NCBI GenBank assembly: GCA_015709635.1
Contig: CP054180.1
Location: forward strand, 1,178,001-1,242,000
DNA from: Gammaproteobacteria bacterium
GTDB lineage: Bacteria > Pseudomonadota > Gammaproteobacteria > Burkholderiales > Nitrosomonadaceae
Direction of reading: 5' to 3'
DNA length: 64,000 bases
Part shown: positions 1 through 8,587 of the stretch, piece by piece
Layout of the letters: each line of letters opens with the position of its first letter
How positions within the stretch are numbered: the first letter of the stretch is position 1
Made by a program: the position numbers and the translations under genes
Notes under the pieces: model-generated
What the model saw: only the letters and a program-made list of their open reading frames with translations
Database searches by the model: none
What the model was told of the DNA's origin: nothing

Positions 1-721
1 GCAAGTGCAAAATAATGTCGTCGCCGTGCGCACCATCGACGGCCGCATCTTCGCGCTCGATGCCATCGACGGTAAGCGCAAGTGGATTTACCAAGGTGCA
101 ACACCTTCTTTGACGGTACGCAGCACAGCAGGGATAACGCTGGCGCATGGTGCTTTATTTGCCGGTTTTCCGGGTGGCAAAATGGTGGCGATGAGTTTGT
201 TTAACGGCAACATCGGCTGGGAAGTCGCCGTTTCCCAGCCACGTGGCGTGACCGAACTGGAGCGCATGACGGATATTACCAGTGCACCGGTGGTGAATAA
301 CCGCCTGGTATGCGCAGTGGCGTATCAGGGACGTATTGCTTGCTTCGCCGTTAACGATGGTGCGCAAATATGGGCGCGCGAATCTTCCAGCAGCGCCGGT
401 TTGGTGATGGACAATGATTATGTGTATGTGACCGAGGATAACGGCGTGGTTGCCGCCTACGATTTGCTGAGCGGTGCCAGCATGTGGAAACAGGGGCGGT
501 TGGGTAGTAAGAGATTGACCCGGCCGATCATTACCGGACAATATATCGTGGTAGGGGACGATCAAGGTTTTGTCAATCTGTTGCGCAACTACGATGGCGC
601 CTTGATGGCTCGCGCCGCCACCGATGGCAGTGTGATTCATAATGCCGCCAGTCTGTTGCCCGATGGTTTTGCGGTGCAGACGGCAAAAGGCGGTATTTAC
701 GCTTTCAGCACGCAATTCTAG
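1..721 (+). CDS. bamB: Outer membrane assembly lipoprotein BamB, 5' end cut by the window
   Basis: Periplasmic beta-propeller lipoprotein of the BAM complex, which helps fold outer membrane proteins. The reading frame is open from base 2, and the GTG at base 5 is an internal valine, so the true start lies upstream. About 239 residues are visible of a family norm near 380, so the signal peptide and first blades are missing. PQQ-like propeller blades end in a repeated G-x-x-W pattern (GKRKW, GNIGW, GAQIW, GASMW), and the segment PRGVTELERMTDI matches a conserved BamB stretch. der follows after 57 bases, the usual bamB-der order in beta- and gammaproteobacteria, which supports the assignment. 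Confidence 0.93.
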   Translation, partial: QVQNNVVAVRTIDGRIFALDAIDGKRKWIYQGATPSLTVRSTAGITLAHGALFAGFPGGKMVAMSLFNGNIGWEVAVSQPRGVTELERMTDITSAPVVNNRLVCAVAYQGRIACFAVNDGAQIWARESSSSAGLVMDNDYVYVTEDNGVVAAYDLLSGASMWKQGRLGSKRLTRPIITGQYIVVGDDQGFVNLLRNYDGALMARAATDGSVIHNAASLLPDGFAVQTAKGGIYAFSTQF

Positions 722-778
722 TCGTTTTATTTTCTCCGCTTGGCGGCACATAACGTATTACGGTAGCAGCAAAAAATC

Positions 779-2176
779 ATGAAACCCACTCTTGTTCTGG
801 TTGGCCGTCCGAATGTCGGCAAATCGACCTTGTTTAACCGCCTGACGCGCACGCGTGATGCCATCGTTGCGGATATTCCCGGTTTGACGCGGGACCGGCA
901 CTACGGCCAAGGCAGGGTGGGGGACAAACCCTATCTGGTCATGGATACCGGCGGTCTTGAGCCGGTGGTCAAGGACGGCATTCTGCATGCCATGGCGAAG
1001 CAAACGCTGCAGGCCATCGATGAAGCGGATAAAGTGCTGTTCATCGTCGATGGCCGCCAGGGTGTCACTGCGCATGACAAAATCATCGCCGAGCAATTGC
1101 GCAAATCCGGGCAAAAGATTCTGCTGGTGGTGAATAAAACCGAGGGTATGGCGACCGCGGTCGTCACCGCGGAGTTTTATGAATTGGGCTTGGGCGAACC
1201 GTGCGCGATCTCCGCCATGCATGGCGATAATATCGGGGAACTTGCCGATTTTGCGTTAGCGGATTTTCCGGATGTGCAGGAAGATGCTGCTGAAAGTAAG
1301 CATCCCAAGATTGCCATTGTCGGCCGCCCGAATGTCGGAAAATCCACGCTGATCAATACGCTGCTCGGCGAGGAGCGGGTCATTGCATTCGATCAACCGG
1401 GTACGACGCGCGACAGCATTTACATCGATTTTACCCACAAAGACAAGCAATACACGCTGATTGATACGGCCGGATTGCGCCGCCGCGGCCAGGTGCATGA
1501 GACCGTGGAAAAATTTTCCGTCATCAAAACACTGCAAACGATTGAAGACGCGAATGTCGTGGTGCTGGTGCTGGATGCCCGCAATGAAATTTCCGATCAG
1601 GATGCGCATATCGCCGGGTTTATCCTGGAAACCGGGCGCGCACTGGTGATTGTCGTGAATAAATGGGACGGTTTGGATGACTATCAGCGCGACACCATCA
1701 AGCGCGAATTGAACCGTAAGCTGGCTTTTTTGAGTTTTGCACAATTGCACTATATTTCCGCATTACATGGCACCGGCATGAAGAACTTGCTGCCTTCGAT
1801 TGACGCTGCGTACGCCGCCGCCATGACGCATTTGCCGACACCGAAACTGACCCGGGCATTGATCGCCGCAGTCGAGAAACACCCGCCGCCGCGCGGCGGC
1901 ATGTCGCGCCCGAAAATGCGCTATGCCCATCAAGGCGGTTCCAATCCGCCGTTGATTATCGTGCACGGCAGCATGCTCGAGCATGTGCCGGAAAGCTACC
2001 GGCGCTACCTGGAAAACACGTTCCGCGAAACTTTTAAACTGACCGGCACGCCGCTGCGTGTTGATTTTAAAACCGGGCATAATCCCTACGCCGATAAAAA
2101 ACCTCCACCGCCGACTGAAGATGAACTGCGCCGCGCGCACAACCGGCGGCGCCGTAACCGCAAGAAATATGGTTAA
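779..2176 (+). CDS. der: Ribosome biogenesis GTPase Der (EngA)
   Basis: Essential GTPase with two tandem G domains, needed for maturation of the 50S ribosomal subunit. The first P-loop GRPNVGKS is at residues 9-16 and the second identical one is near residue 185. The switch motifs DTGG and DTAG are visible, and the second domain has the base-recognition motif NKWD. In the first domain that motif reads NKTE rather than NKxD. A KH-like C-terminal domain ends in a strongly basic tail (NRRRRNRKK) suited to rRNA binding. The length of 465 residues is normal. The ATG gives the expected N terminus directly before the first G domain. Confidence 0.98.
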   Translation: MKPTLVLVGRPNVGKSTLFNRLTRTRDAIVADIPGLTRDRHYGQGRVGDKPYLVMDTGGLEPVVKDGILHAMAKQTLQAIDEADKVLFIVDGRQGVTAHDKIIAEQLRKSGQKILLVVNKTEGMATAVVTAEFYELGLGEPCAISAMHGDNIGELADFALADFPDVQEDAAESKHPKIAIVGRPNVGKSTLINTLLGEERVIAFDQPGTTRDSIYIDFTHKDKQYTLIDTAGLRRRGQVHETVEKFSVIKTLQTIEDANVVVLVLDARNEISDQDAHIAGFILETGRALVIVVNKWDGLDDYQRDTIKRELNRKLAFLSFAQLHYISALHGTGMKNLLPSIDAAYAAAMTHLPTPKLTRALIAAVEKHPPPRGGMSRPKMRYAHQGGSNPPLIIVHGSMLEHVPESYRRYLENTFRETFKLTGTPLRVDFKTGHNPYADKKPPPPTEDELRRAHNRRRRNRKKYG

Positions 2177-2258
2177 ACCGGAAAAATCGATGAAACCGGA
2201 CGATGATCAACTTTCACGCCATTTTCCGGTAAGTTAATCAGCAGGAACGGGTAAATCC

Positions 2259-4937
2259 ATGAGCATGCATTATCTCAATCTGCTTTTCTCGCCCCGTTCC
2301 ATAGCCGTGATCGGCGCCAGCAGCCGGATGGATTCGGTCGGCGGGGTGGTGTTCAAGAATATGCTGGAGAGCGGCTATCAAGGCAAGTTCTATGCGGTTA
2401 ATCCGAACCACAGCGAGATACAAGGTGTGCAGGCCTATGCCGGGATCGAGTCGATTCCTGAAACGGTCGACTTGGCGGTCATCATCACACGCGCGGCGAC
2501 AGTGCCGGACATCGTCGAGTCGTGCGGCAAATGCGGCGTGCGCTTCGTACTGGTGCTGTCGGCAGGATTCAGGGAAACCGGACCGCAGGGGGCGGCGCTG
2601 GAACAGGCCGTGGTTGAAAATGCCCGGCGTTACGGTATGCGGCTGATCGGGCCGAATTGCCTGGGCATTCTGTGTCCTTGGTCGGGTTTGAACGTGACTT
2701 TCAGCAACGGCGGTGCGAAAGCGGGCGGATTGGCACTGATTTCCCAATCCGGCGCATTCTGCACGGCCATCATGGATTGGGCCAAACCCAACGATGTCGG
2801 TTTTTCCAATATCATTTCCATGGGTGCCGCTGCGGGGATGGATTTTGGCGAGATTCTCGATTATCTGGCATCCGACCCGCATACCGACAGCATTTTGCTC
2901 TATATCGAGGGTATTCAGCACGCTCGCAGTTTCATGAGCGCATTGCGCGCTGCAGCCAGGATCAAACCCATTTTCATCGTCAAAGCGGGGCGCCATGCAA
3001 CGGGCTCGAAAGCGGCATTTTCACACAGTGGCGCGCTGGTCGGCTCGGATGATGTATTCGATGCAGCCTTGCAGCGCGCCGGGGTCGTCCGGGTGGACAC
3101 GATCGTGCAGTTGTTTTCCGCTGCGCAAGCGCTTTCGACGCACTTCCGGCCCGGAGGCAATCGTCTGGCGATCGTCACCAACGGCGGCGGCCCCGGCGTT
3201 ATGGCGGTGGACCGCGCGACGGATCTGGGCGTGACGATGGCCACACTGTCCGACGAGACACTGACGCAATTGAATGCGCTGTTACCCGCTACCTGGTCGC
3301 ACGGCAATCCGCTCGATATCATCGGTGACGCGACGGCGGAGCGCTACCGGCATGCGGTTGCGCAGTGTTTACAGGATGATGGTGTCGACGGCGTGTTGGT
3401 CATTTTGACACCGCAAGCGATGACGCAACCGCTGGAAGTCGCTCATGCGGTCATCGAACTCGCGGCGAAGTTCGACAAACCGCTGATCGCGTGCTGGATG
3501 GGGGAAGTGCAAGTCGCTGCGTGCAGGCAAGCGTTTAATCAGGCAAAAATACCCAATTTCCGCACACCGGAACCGGCGGTTGAAGTGTTTTCCTTCATTT
3601 CCGCCTATTATCAAAATCAGAAACTGCTGCTACAGACCCCCGGCCCGATTTCCGATCACTGCATGCCGGACGAAGAAGGTGCGCGCTTGTTGATCGAAGG
3701 CGCATTGGCGGAGCATCGCAAAATTCTATCCGAGATCGAATCGAAAGCGATTCTGGCGGCGTTTCGCATTCCGATCGCCAAGGCCGTGGTGGTGCGTTCT
3801 CCGAACGAAGCGTTGCTGATTGCGGAAGAATTCGGTTTCCCGGTAGCGATGAAAATCAATTCTCCGGACATTACGCACAAATCCGACGCCGGCGGAGTCC
3901 GCCTCAATCTTGGTAACGCGCAAGCCGTGCGCTCGGCGTACCACGACATCATTCAGGCGGTGCAAAAGAAAAATCCCGACGCAAGGATCGACGGCATCAT
4001 CGTCGAACCGATGATCGTCAAGCCCAACGGCCGGGAATTGATGGTCGGCGTGACCACCGATGCGGTATTCGGTCCCGTCATCACCTTCGGCGCCGGCGGC
4101 GTGCTGGTCGAAGTGCTGGGCGACCGCGCGGTGGCTTTGCCGCCACTGAACGATTTTTTGGTGAAGGATATGATTCAGCGGACACGAGTTGCCAAACTGC
4201 TGAGCGCTTTCCGTCATATGCCGCCGGTTGATAGGGTTGCACTGGAAAGTATCCTGCTGCGCGTATCGGAAATGGTGTGCGCGCTGCCGTGGATCAAGGA
4301 AATGGACATCAATCCGCTGATCATCGACGAGCACGGCGCATGCGCCGCCGACGCGCGCATTGTCGTGGATTATCTGCAGCCTTCGGCCGATCGCTACGCG
4401 CACATGGCGATTCACCCGTACCCCGCTCACTTGATCACGCGCTGGCAATTGCCGGACGGCACCGACCTGACCATCCGGCCGATCCGTCCGGAAGATGCCG
4501 AGATCGAGCAGGCGTTCGTGCGCGGATTGTCCGCCGAATCGAAATATTTCCGCTTCATGGATGCGCTGCAGGAATTATCGCAAAGCATGCTGGTGCGTTT
4601 CACGCAAATCGATTATGACCGCGAAATGGCGTTGATCGCGGTGCTGGAACAGGACGGCCGGGAACAGGAGCTGGGCGTGTGCCGCTACATGGCGAGCGCC
4701 GACGGTCAATCGTGCGAGTTTGCTTTGGTGGTCGCGGATGAATGGCAAAACAAGGGCATCGGCAACAAATTGATGAACTGTTTGTTTGACGCCGCGCGCG
4801 CCAAGGGCATCAAAGTCATGGAAGGCGAAGTACTGGCAGCTAACGGCTCGATGCTGGAATTGGTCCGCCGCCTTGGTTTTGCGGTGAGCGCCAGCCAGGA
4901 AGACGTTGCTGTGAAAAGGGTTGTCAAACCGCTGTGA
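2259..4937 (+). CDS. Pat-like protein: NDP-forming acyl-CoA synthetase domains fused to a GNAT acetyltransferase
   Basis: An 892-residue cytoplasmic protein of the Pat/YfiQ type. Known family members acetylate lysines, classically on acetyl-CoA synthetase, and some bind acetyl-CoA through the synthetase part. In order: a CoA-binding Rossmann domain (about 1-125, SPRSIAVIGASS), a succinyl-CoA ligase-like region (about 150-460), an ATP-grasp domain (about 490-705) and a C-terminal GNAT domain (about 735-885, with NKGIGNKLMNCLF as acetyl-CoA loop). The synthetase part has SHSGAL near residue 255, the place of the phosphorylated histidine in true ADP-forming synthetases, so the ligase half may be active. 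It is transcribed alone. Pat-like regulator is the likeliest role; a genuine acetate-CoA ligase is the alternative. Confidence 0.88.
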   Translation: MSMHYLNLLFSPRSIAVIGASSRMDSVGGVVFKNMLESGYQGKFYAVNPNHSEIQGVQAYAGIESIPETVDLAVIITRAATVPDIVESCGKCGVRFVLVLSAGFRETGPQGAALEQAVVENARRYGMRLIGPNCLGILCPWSGLNVTFSNGGAKAGGLALISQSGAFCTAIMDWAKPNDVGFSNIISMGAAAGMDFGEILDYLASDPHTDSILLYIEGIQHARSFMSALRAAARIKPIFIVKAGRHATGSKAAFSHSGALVGSDDVFDAALQRAGVVRVDTIVQLFSAAQALSTHFRPGGNRLAIVTNGGGPGVMAVDRATDLGVTMATLSDETLTQLNALLPATWSHGNPLDIIGDATAERYRHAVAQCLQDDGVDGVLVILTPQAMTQPLEVAHAVIELAAKFDKPLIACWMGEVQVAACRQAFNQAKIPNFRTPEPAVEVFSFISAYYQNQKLLLQTPGPISDHCMPDEEGARLLIEGALAEHRKILSEIESKAILAAFRIPIAKAVVVRSPNEALLIAEEFGFPVAMKINSPDITHKSDAGGVRLNLGNAQAVRSAYHDIIQAVQKKNPDARIDGIIVEPMIVKPNGRELMVGVTTDAVFGPVITFGAGGVLVEVLGDRAVALPPLNDFLVKDMIQRTRVAKLLSAFRHMPPVDRVALESILLRVSEMVCALPWIKEMDINPLIIDEHGACAADARIVVDYLQPSADRYAHMAIHPYPAHLITRWQLPDGTDLTIRPIRPEDAEIEQAFVRGLSAESKYFRFMDALQELSQSMLVRFTQIDYDREMALIAVLEQDGREQELGVCRYMASADGQSCEFALVVADEWQNKGIGNKLMNCLFDAARAKGIKVMEGEVLAANGSMLELVRRLGFAVSASQEDVAVKRVVKPL

Positions 4938-5025
4938 TGAGCTTGTCTCAAACTGGCATCCGATGGCGCTCTATGCCTGGCCCGATTGAAATAATGTATT
5001 TAAACCTACAGTTCCAGCTTCCCGA

Positions 5026-5700
5026 ATGACGAACGATTCTTTGCACCAAACGGGCGATGACTTGGGCGTGTTGAACTGCACGCAATGCCCGCGCTTGGCC
5101 GGTTTTCTGCAAACGGTACGAGCGCGCTACCCGGATTATCATGCGTGCCCCGTCAGCGCATTCGGCGATACCAATGCCAAGCTGCTGATCGTCGGTCTGG
5201 CACCCGGCATGCACGGCGCGAATCGCACCGGGCGGCCGTTTACCGGCGATTATGCCGGGATTTTGCTGTACCAAACTTTGCACAAATATGGTTTCGCCAC
5301 CCGGTCTGAATCAATCTCCGCCGATGACGGGCTGCAACTGACCGGTTGCCGCATCACTAATGCGGTGAAATGCCTACCGCCGGAAAACAAGCCGGTGCCG
5401 CAGGAAATCAAGCAGTGCAATCAATACCTAACTGTTGAGATGAACCGGTTCGTGCAAGGTGGCGGTGCTGCCGTGCTTGCGCTCGGTACGGTGGCGCATC
5501 AAGCGGTGTTGCTGAGTCTGCGCCTGAAAGCCAAGGACTATCCGTTTGCGCACGGCGCGGTGCATCGTTTGCCGCCGGGCGGCGGTGTGCGACTTTATGA
5601 CAGCTATCATTGCAGCCGCTACAATACGCAAACCAAACGCCTGACGGCGGAAATGTTTGCGCAGGTGTTTGCTCACATCGTTGCTGAACTTCAGCCATAA
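5026..5700 (+). CDS. Uracil-DNA glycosylase, family 5 (UdgB)-like, Fe-S type
   Basis: Base-excision repair enzyme that removes uracil, and in UdgB relatives other deaminated bases, from DNA. The 224-residue protein has Cys18 and Cys21 in CTQC, Cys41, and further cysteines in GCRITNAVKC, fitting a 4Fe-4S cluster. The motif GLAPGMHGANRTGRPF (about residues 63-78) is characteristic of UdgB. It lacks the catalytic acidic residue of classical family 4 enzymes at that site. The C-terminal YHCSRYN segment stands where the DNA-intercalation loop is expected. It begins a rightward group with a tautomerase and uvrC, so two repair functions sit close together. Confidence 0.9.
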   Translation: MTNDSLHQTGDDLGVLNCTQCPRLAGFLQTVRARYPDYHACPVSAFGDTNAKLLIVGLAPGMHGANRTGRPFTGDYAGILLYQTLHKYGFATRSESISADDGLQLTGCRITNAVKCLPPENKPVPQEIKQCNQYLTVEMNRFVQGGGAAVLALGTVAHQAVLLSLRLKAKDYPFAHGAVHRLPPGGGVRLYDSYHCSRYNTQTKRLTAEMFAQVFAHIVAELQP

Positions 5701-5728
5701 CAACTCATTAAAAAGGAGGGATTTATAC

Positions 5729-5917
5729 ATGCCATACGTCAATATCCGCGTGGCGGGAACATTAACGCGCGAGCAGAAACAACAGATTGCCGAGGAATTG
5801 ACCGATACGCTGGAACGTATCGCCAAGAAACCGAAGTCGTACACCTATATCAGTTTCGACGAGCTGCCCGATGAAAACTGGGCGGTGGCGGGAAAACTGC
5901 TCGGCAACGGGGACTAA
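5729..5917 (+). CDS. 4-oxalocrotonate tautomerase family protein
   Basis: A 62-residue tautomerase-fold protein. The start at 5729 is chosen because a strong ribosome binding site (AAAAAGGAGGG, 5710-5720) precedes it, and because it places the catalytic Pro directly after the initiator Met (MPYVNIRVAG), as the family requires. The longer frame that opens upstream would bury this proline and destroy function. The natural substrate is unknown; most small bacterial family members act on enol/keto acids. It lies 28 bases after the UDG gene and 5 bases before uvrC, so co-transcription is likely. Confidence 0.9.
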   Translation: MPYVNIRVAGTLTREQKQQIAEELTDTLERIAKKPKSYTYISFDELPDENWAVAGKLLGNGD

Positions 5918-5922
5918 ACGGT

Positions 5923-7740
5923 TTGACGGACACCGTTTTTGACGCCAAGGTATTTTGCCGCAGCCTGCCGCTGCAGCCGGGCGTATATCGCATGCTCAAC
6001 GTCAAGGGCGAAGTGATTTACGTCGGCAAAGCGGTGAGCTTGAGGAAGCGCGTTTCTTCGTATTTTCAGAAAAGCAATCTGGCGCCCCGGACGCAGTTGA
6101 TGGTGTCGCAAGTGAGCGGGATTGAAACCACGGTGACGCGTTCGGAAGCCGAAGCGTTGCTGCTGGAAAACAACCTGATCAAAAACCTGAAGCCGCGCTA
6201 TAACATTCTGTTCCGCGACGATAAGTCGTATCCATACGTGATTCTGAGCGGACACGAATTTCCCCGGCTGGGGTTTTACCGTGGCGTGCTGGATAAAACG
6301 CACCAGTATTTCGGGCCGTATCCGAATGCCGGTATCGTGCGCGAAAGCATTCAGTTGCTGCAAAAAATTTTCCGCCTGCGCACCTGCGAGGATAGCGTGT
6401 TCAGCAATCGCACCCGACCGTGCCTGTTGTTTCAGATCAAGCGTTGCAGCGGTCCGTGCATCGGGCAAATCGACCGGCAGGCTTACGAAGCGGACGTGAA
6501 AAGTGCGGAATTGTTTTTGCAAGGCAAACAAACGGAAGTGATGGAAGTGATCAACGCCAAGATGCTTCAAGCTTCCGAGCGCATGGAATACGAGCAGGCC
6601 GCGTTATTGCGCGACCAGATTCAGGCGTTGCGGCGCATTCGCGAGAAGCAGTTTGTCGATAGCGGCAAAGCGCTCGACGCCGATGTCGTGGCTTGCGTGC
6701 AATCGCCGGACGGTTCCGGCAAGGTATGCGTTACTCTGGCGATGATCCGCGGCGGGCGGCACTTGGGCGATAAAAGCTTTTTCCCGCAAAATGCCGACGA
6801 TTACAGTGCGGCCAACGTGCTCGAAGCATTTCTGGCGCAGCATTATCTGAATCGCAGCGCGCCGCCGTTGATTATTCTGGGCGAGCAAATCGAGCGTGAA
6901 GCGTTGCAGCAGCTACTGACCGAGCAGTGCGGGCATAAAATCGCCATCCAGCTCAATCCGATCGGTGAAAAGCGCGTGTGGCTCAACATGGCGGCCGAGA
7001 ATGCGCAGTTGGCACTGAAACAAATAATGAGCCGCCAAGCCAGCCAGGAAAGACGTTTGCAAGCATTGCAGCAGGAATTGAGCATGCCGGGAATACAGCG
7101 CATCGAGTGTTTCGATATCAGCCACACGCTCGGCGAAGCGACCGTGGCATCGTGCGTGGTGTACGATAATTGCGCCATGCGCAATAACGAGTACCGCCGC
7201 TACAACATCGACGGCATCACGCCTGGCGACGATTATGCCGCGATGCGCGAAGCGTTATCGCGGCGTTACCAGAAAGTGGTCAGCGGCGAAGGGCAATTGC
7301 CCGATCTGATTTTGATCGACGGCGGCAAAGGGCAAGTTGCGGCGGCGCAGGAAGCCTTGCAGGAGCTCGGTATCTCCGATGCCAATTTGCTGGGTGTCGC
7401 GAAAGGCGAAGAGCGCAAACCCGGGTTGGAACAATTGATTTCTCCGCTGTTCGAAAAGCCGTTACAATTGCCCAGCGAGCATGCGGCATTACACCTGATT
7501 CAGCAAATCCGCGACGAAGCGCACCGCTTTGCCATCCAAGGCCACCGCGGCCGGCGCGCCAAAGCCCGTACCAGTTCCACGCTGGAAAATATCGAAGGCG
7601 TCGGCGCCAAGCGCAGGCAGCAGCTGCTGGGCCGGTTCGGCGGATTGAAAGGGGTGTTGACCGCAAGTATTGAGGAATTGCAACAAACCGAAGGGATCAG
7701 CCGCAAGCTGGCGGAGAAAATCTACAAGGAATTACATTGA
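5923..7740 (+). CDS. uvrC: Excinuclease ABC subunit C
   Basis: Nuclease subunit of nucleotide excision repair, making both incisions around UvrB-bound lesions. The 605 residues show an N-terminal GIY-YIG nuclease domain (about 16-95, PGVYRMLN and VIYVGKA), a UVR domain that contacts UvrB (about 205-240), an RNase H-like domain carrying ECFDISH (about 390) and LILIDGGKGQ, and a C-terminal helix-hairpin-helix pair (about 550-605). The start codon is TTG. It is preferred because the next Met lies inside the GIY-YIG motif, and the TTG start is five bases after the tautomerase stop, suggesting translational coupling. pgsA follows 57 bases later, a common order next to uvrC. Confidence 0.97.
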   Translation: MTDTVFDAKVFCRSLPLQPGVYRMLNVKGEVIYVGKAVSLRKRVSSYFQKSNLAPRTQLMVSQVSGIETTVTRSEAEALLLENNLIKNLKPRYNILFRDDKSYPYVILSGHEFPRLGFYRGVLDKTHQYFGPYPNAGIVRESIQLLQKIFRLRTCEDSVFSNRTRPCLLFQIKRCSGPCIGQIDRQAYEADVKSAELFLQGKQTEVMEVINAKMLQASERMEYEQAALLRDQIQALRRIREKQFVDSGKALDADVVACVQSPDGSGKVCVTLAMIRGGRHLGDKSFFPQNADDYSAANVLEAFLAQHYLNRSAPPLIILGEQIEREALQQLLTEQCGHKIAIQLNPIGEKRVWLNMAAENAQLALKQIMSRQASQERRLQALQQELSMPGIQRIECFDISHTLGEATVASCVVYDNCAMRNNEYRRYNIDGITPGDDYAAMREALSRRYQKVVSGEGQLPDLILIDGGKGQVAAAQEALQELGISDANLLGVAKGEERKPGLEQLISPLFEKPLQLPSEHAALHLIQQIRDEAHRFAIQGHRGRRAKARTSSTLENIEGVGAKRRQQLLGRFGGLKGVLTASIEELQQTEGISRKLAEKIYKELH

Positions 7741-7797
7741 CCTCGTGCCGGATAGCGATCCGGATCGCTGCCCCAAAAACATTTATTTTCAACCATC

Positions 7798-8391
7798 ATG
7801 CCTTTCAATCTTCCTAACATTCTGACCTGGCTGCGCATTCTCGCCATTCCGTTATTTGTCGGTATTTTCTATATGCCGCATTCCTGGCTGTCACCGGCCG
7901 AGCAGAATTTGGCTGCGACATTGATTTTTGCCGGTGCGGCCATTACCGACTGGCTCGACGGCTATCTGGCACGCGTTTTGAACCAAACCTCGGCCTTCGG
8001 CGCTTTTCTTGATCCGGTCGCCGACAAATTGATGGTTTCCGCTGCGCTGATTGTATTGGTTTACTTGGAACGGCTCGACGCGCCGATTGCGTTCGTCATT
8101 ATCGGACGCGAAATCACGGTGTCGGCGCTGCGCGAATGGATGGCGCAACTCGGCAGGTCAAAAAGTGTGGCTGTATCTTTTCTCGGCAAGATCAAAACCA
8201 CGTCGCAAATGATCGCGATCCCGCTGCTGCTGTACCACGAAAAAATCGGCGAACACTTCGATCCGCAGCAAGTCGGCACATGGTTTATTTACATTGCCGC
8301 GGTGTTGACGCTATGGTCGATGTTTTATTATTTGCGGGCGGCGCTGCCGCAGGTGCTGGCGAACGAAAGAAATACACCGCCCGGGCATTAA
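7798..8391 (+). CDS. pgsA: CDP-diacylglycerol--glycerol-3-phosphate 3-phosphatidyltransferase
   Basis: Inner membrane enzyme making phosphatidylglycerophosphate, the committed step to phosphatidylglycerol and cardiolipin. The CDP-alcohol phosphotransferase signature is complete: DWLDGYLAR, then GAFLDPVADK. Several hydrophobic helices span the 197 residues, the normal length. The stop codon TAA coincides with the TTAA at the outer edge of a 148 bp repeat, so that repeat abuts the coding sequence. The next gene is on the opposite strand, and the repeat fills the convergent gap. Confidence 0.96.
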   Translation: MPFNLPNILTWLRILAIPLFVGIFYMPHSWLSPAEQNLAATLIFAGAAITDWLDGYLARVLNQTSAFGAFLDPVADKLMVSAALIVLVYLERLDAPIAFVIIGREITVSALREWMAQLGRSKSVAVSFLGKIKTTSQMIAIPLLLYHEKIGEHFDPQQVGTWFIYIAAVLTLWSMFYYLRAALPQVLANERNTPPGH

Positions 8392-8535
8392 GGAAGTTCT
8401 GAAAAACTACTGCGCTCGGCCATACGGCGTTGAAATCAGACTCAAAATGCTCATTTATCAACCATAAACTGCGCTTTCTCAACTGATTTCGCCTTGCCTG
8501 GCTGTCGCTCGCTACCTTTTTCAGAATTTCCTTAA
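8388..8535 (-). repeat. MITE-like element, copy 1 of 3 (148 bp)
   Basis: Reverse-oriented copy of a 148 bp element also found at 22188-22335 and 62384-62532. Both ends read TTAAGGAA-x-TTCTGAAAAA inward, giving terminal inverted repeats. The interior shares long blocks with the other copies, such as AATGAGCATTTTGA and GGCAAGGCGAAAT. It carries no ORF and fills the gap between convergent genes, ending 52 bases before the phosphatase stop. It supplies the pgsA stop codon. Confidence 0.9.
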
Positions 8536-8587
8536 ATCATTCGCACAGCGAAAAAACCGCCCGCCGGCATTGGATGAGTATCCGGTT

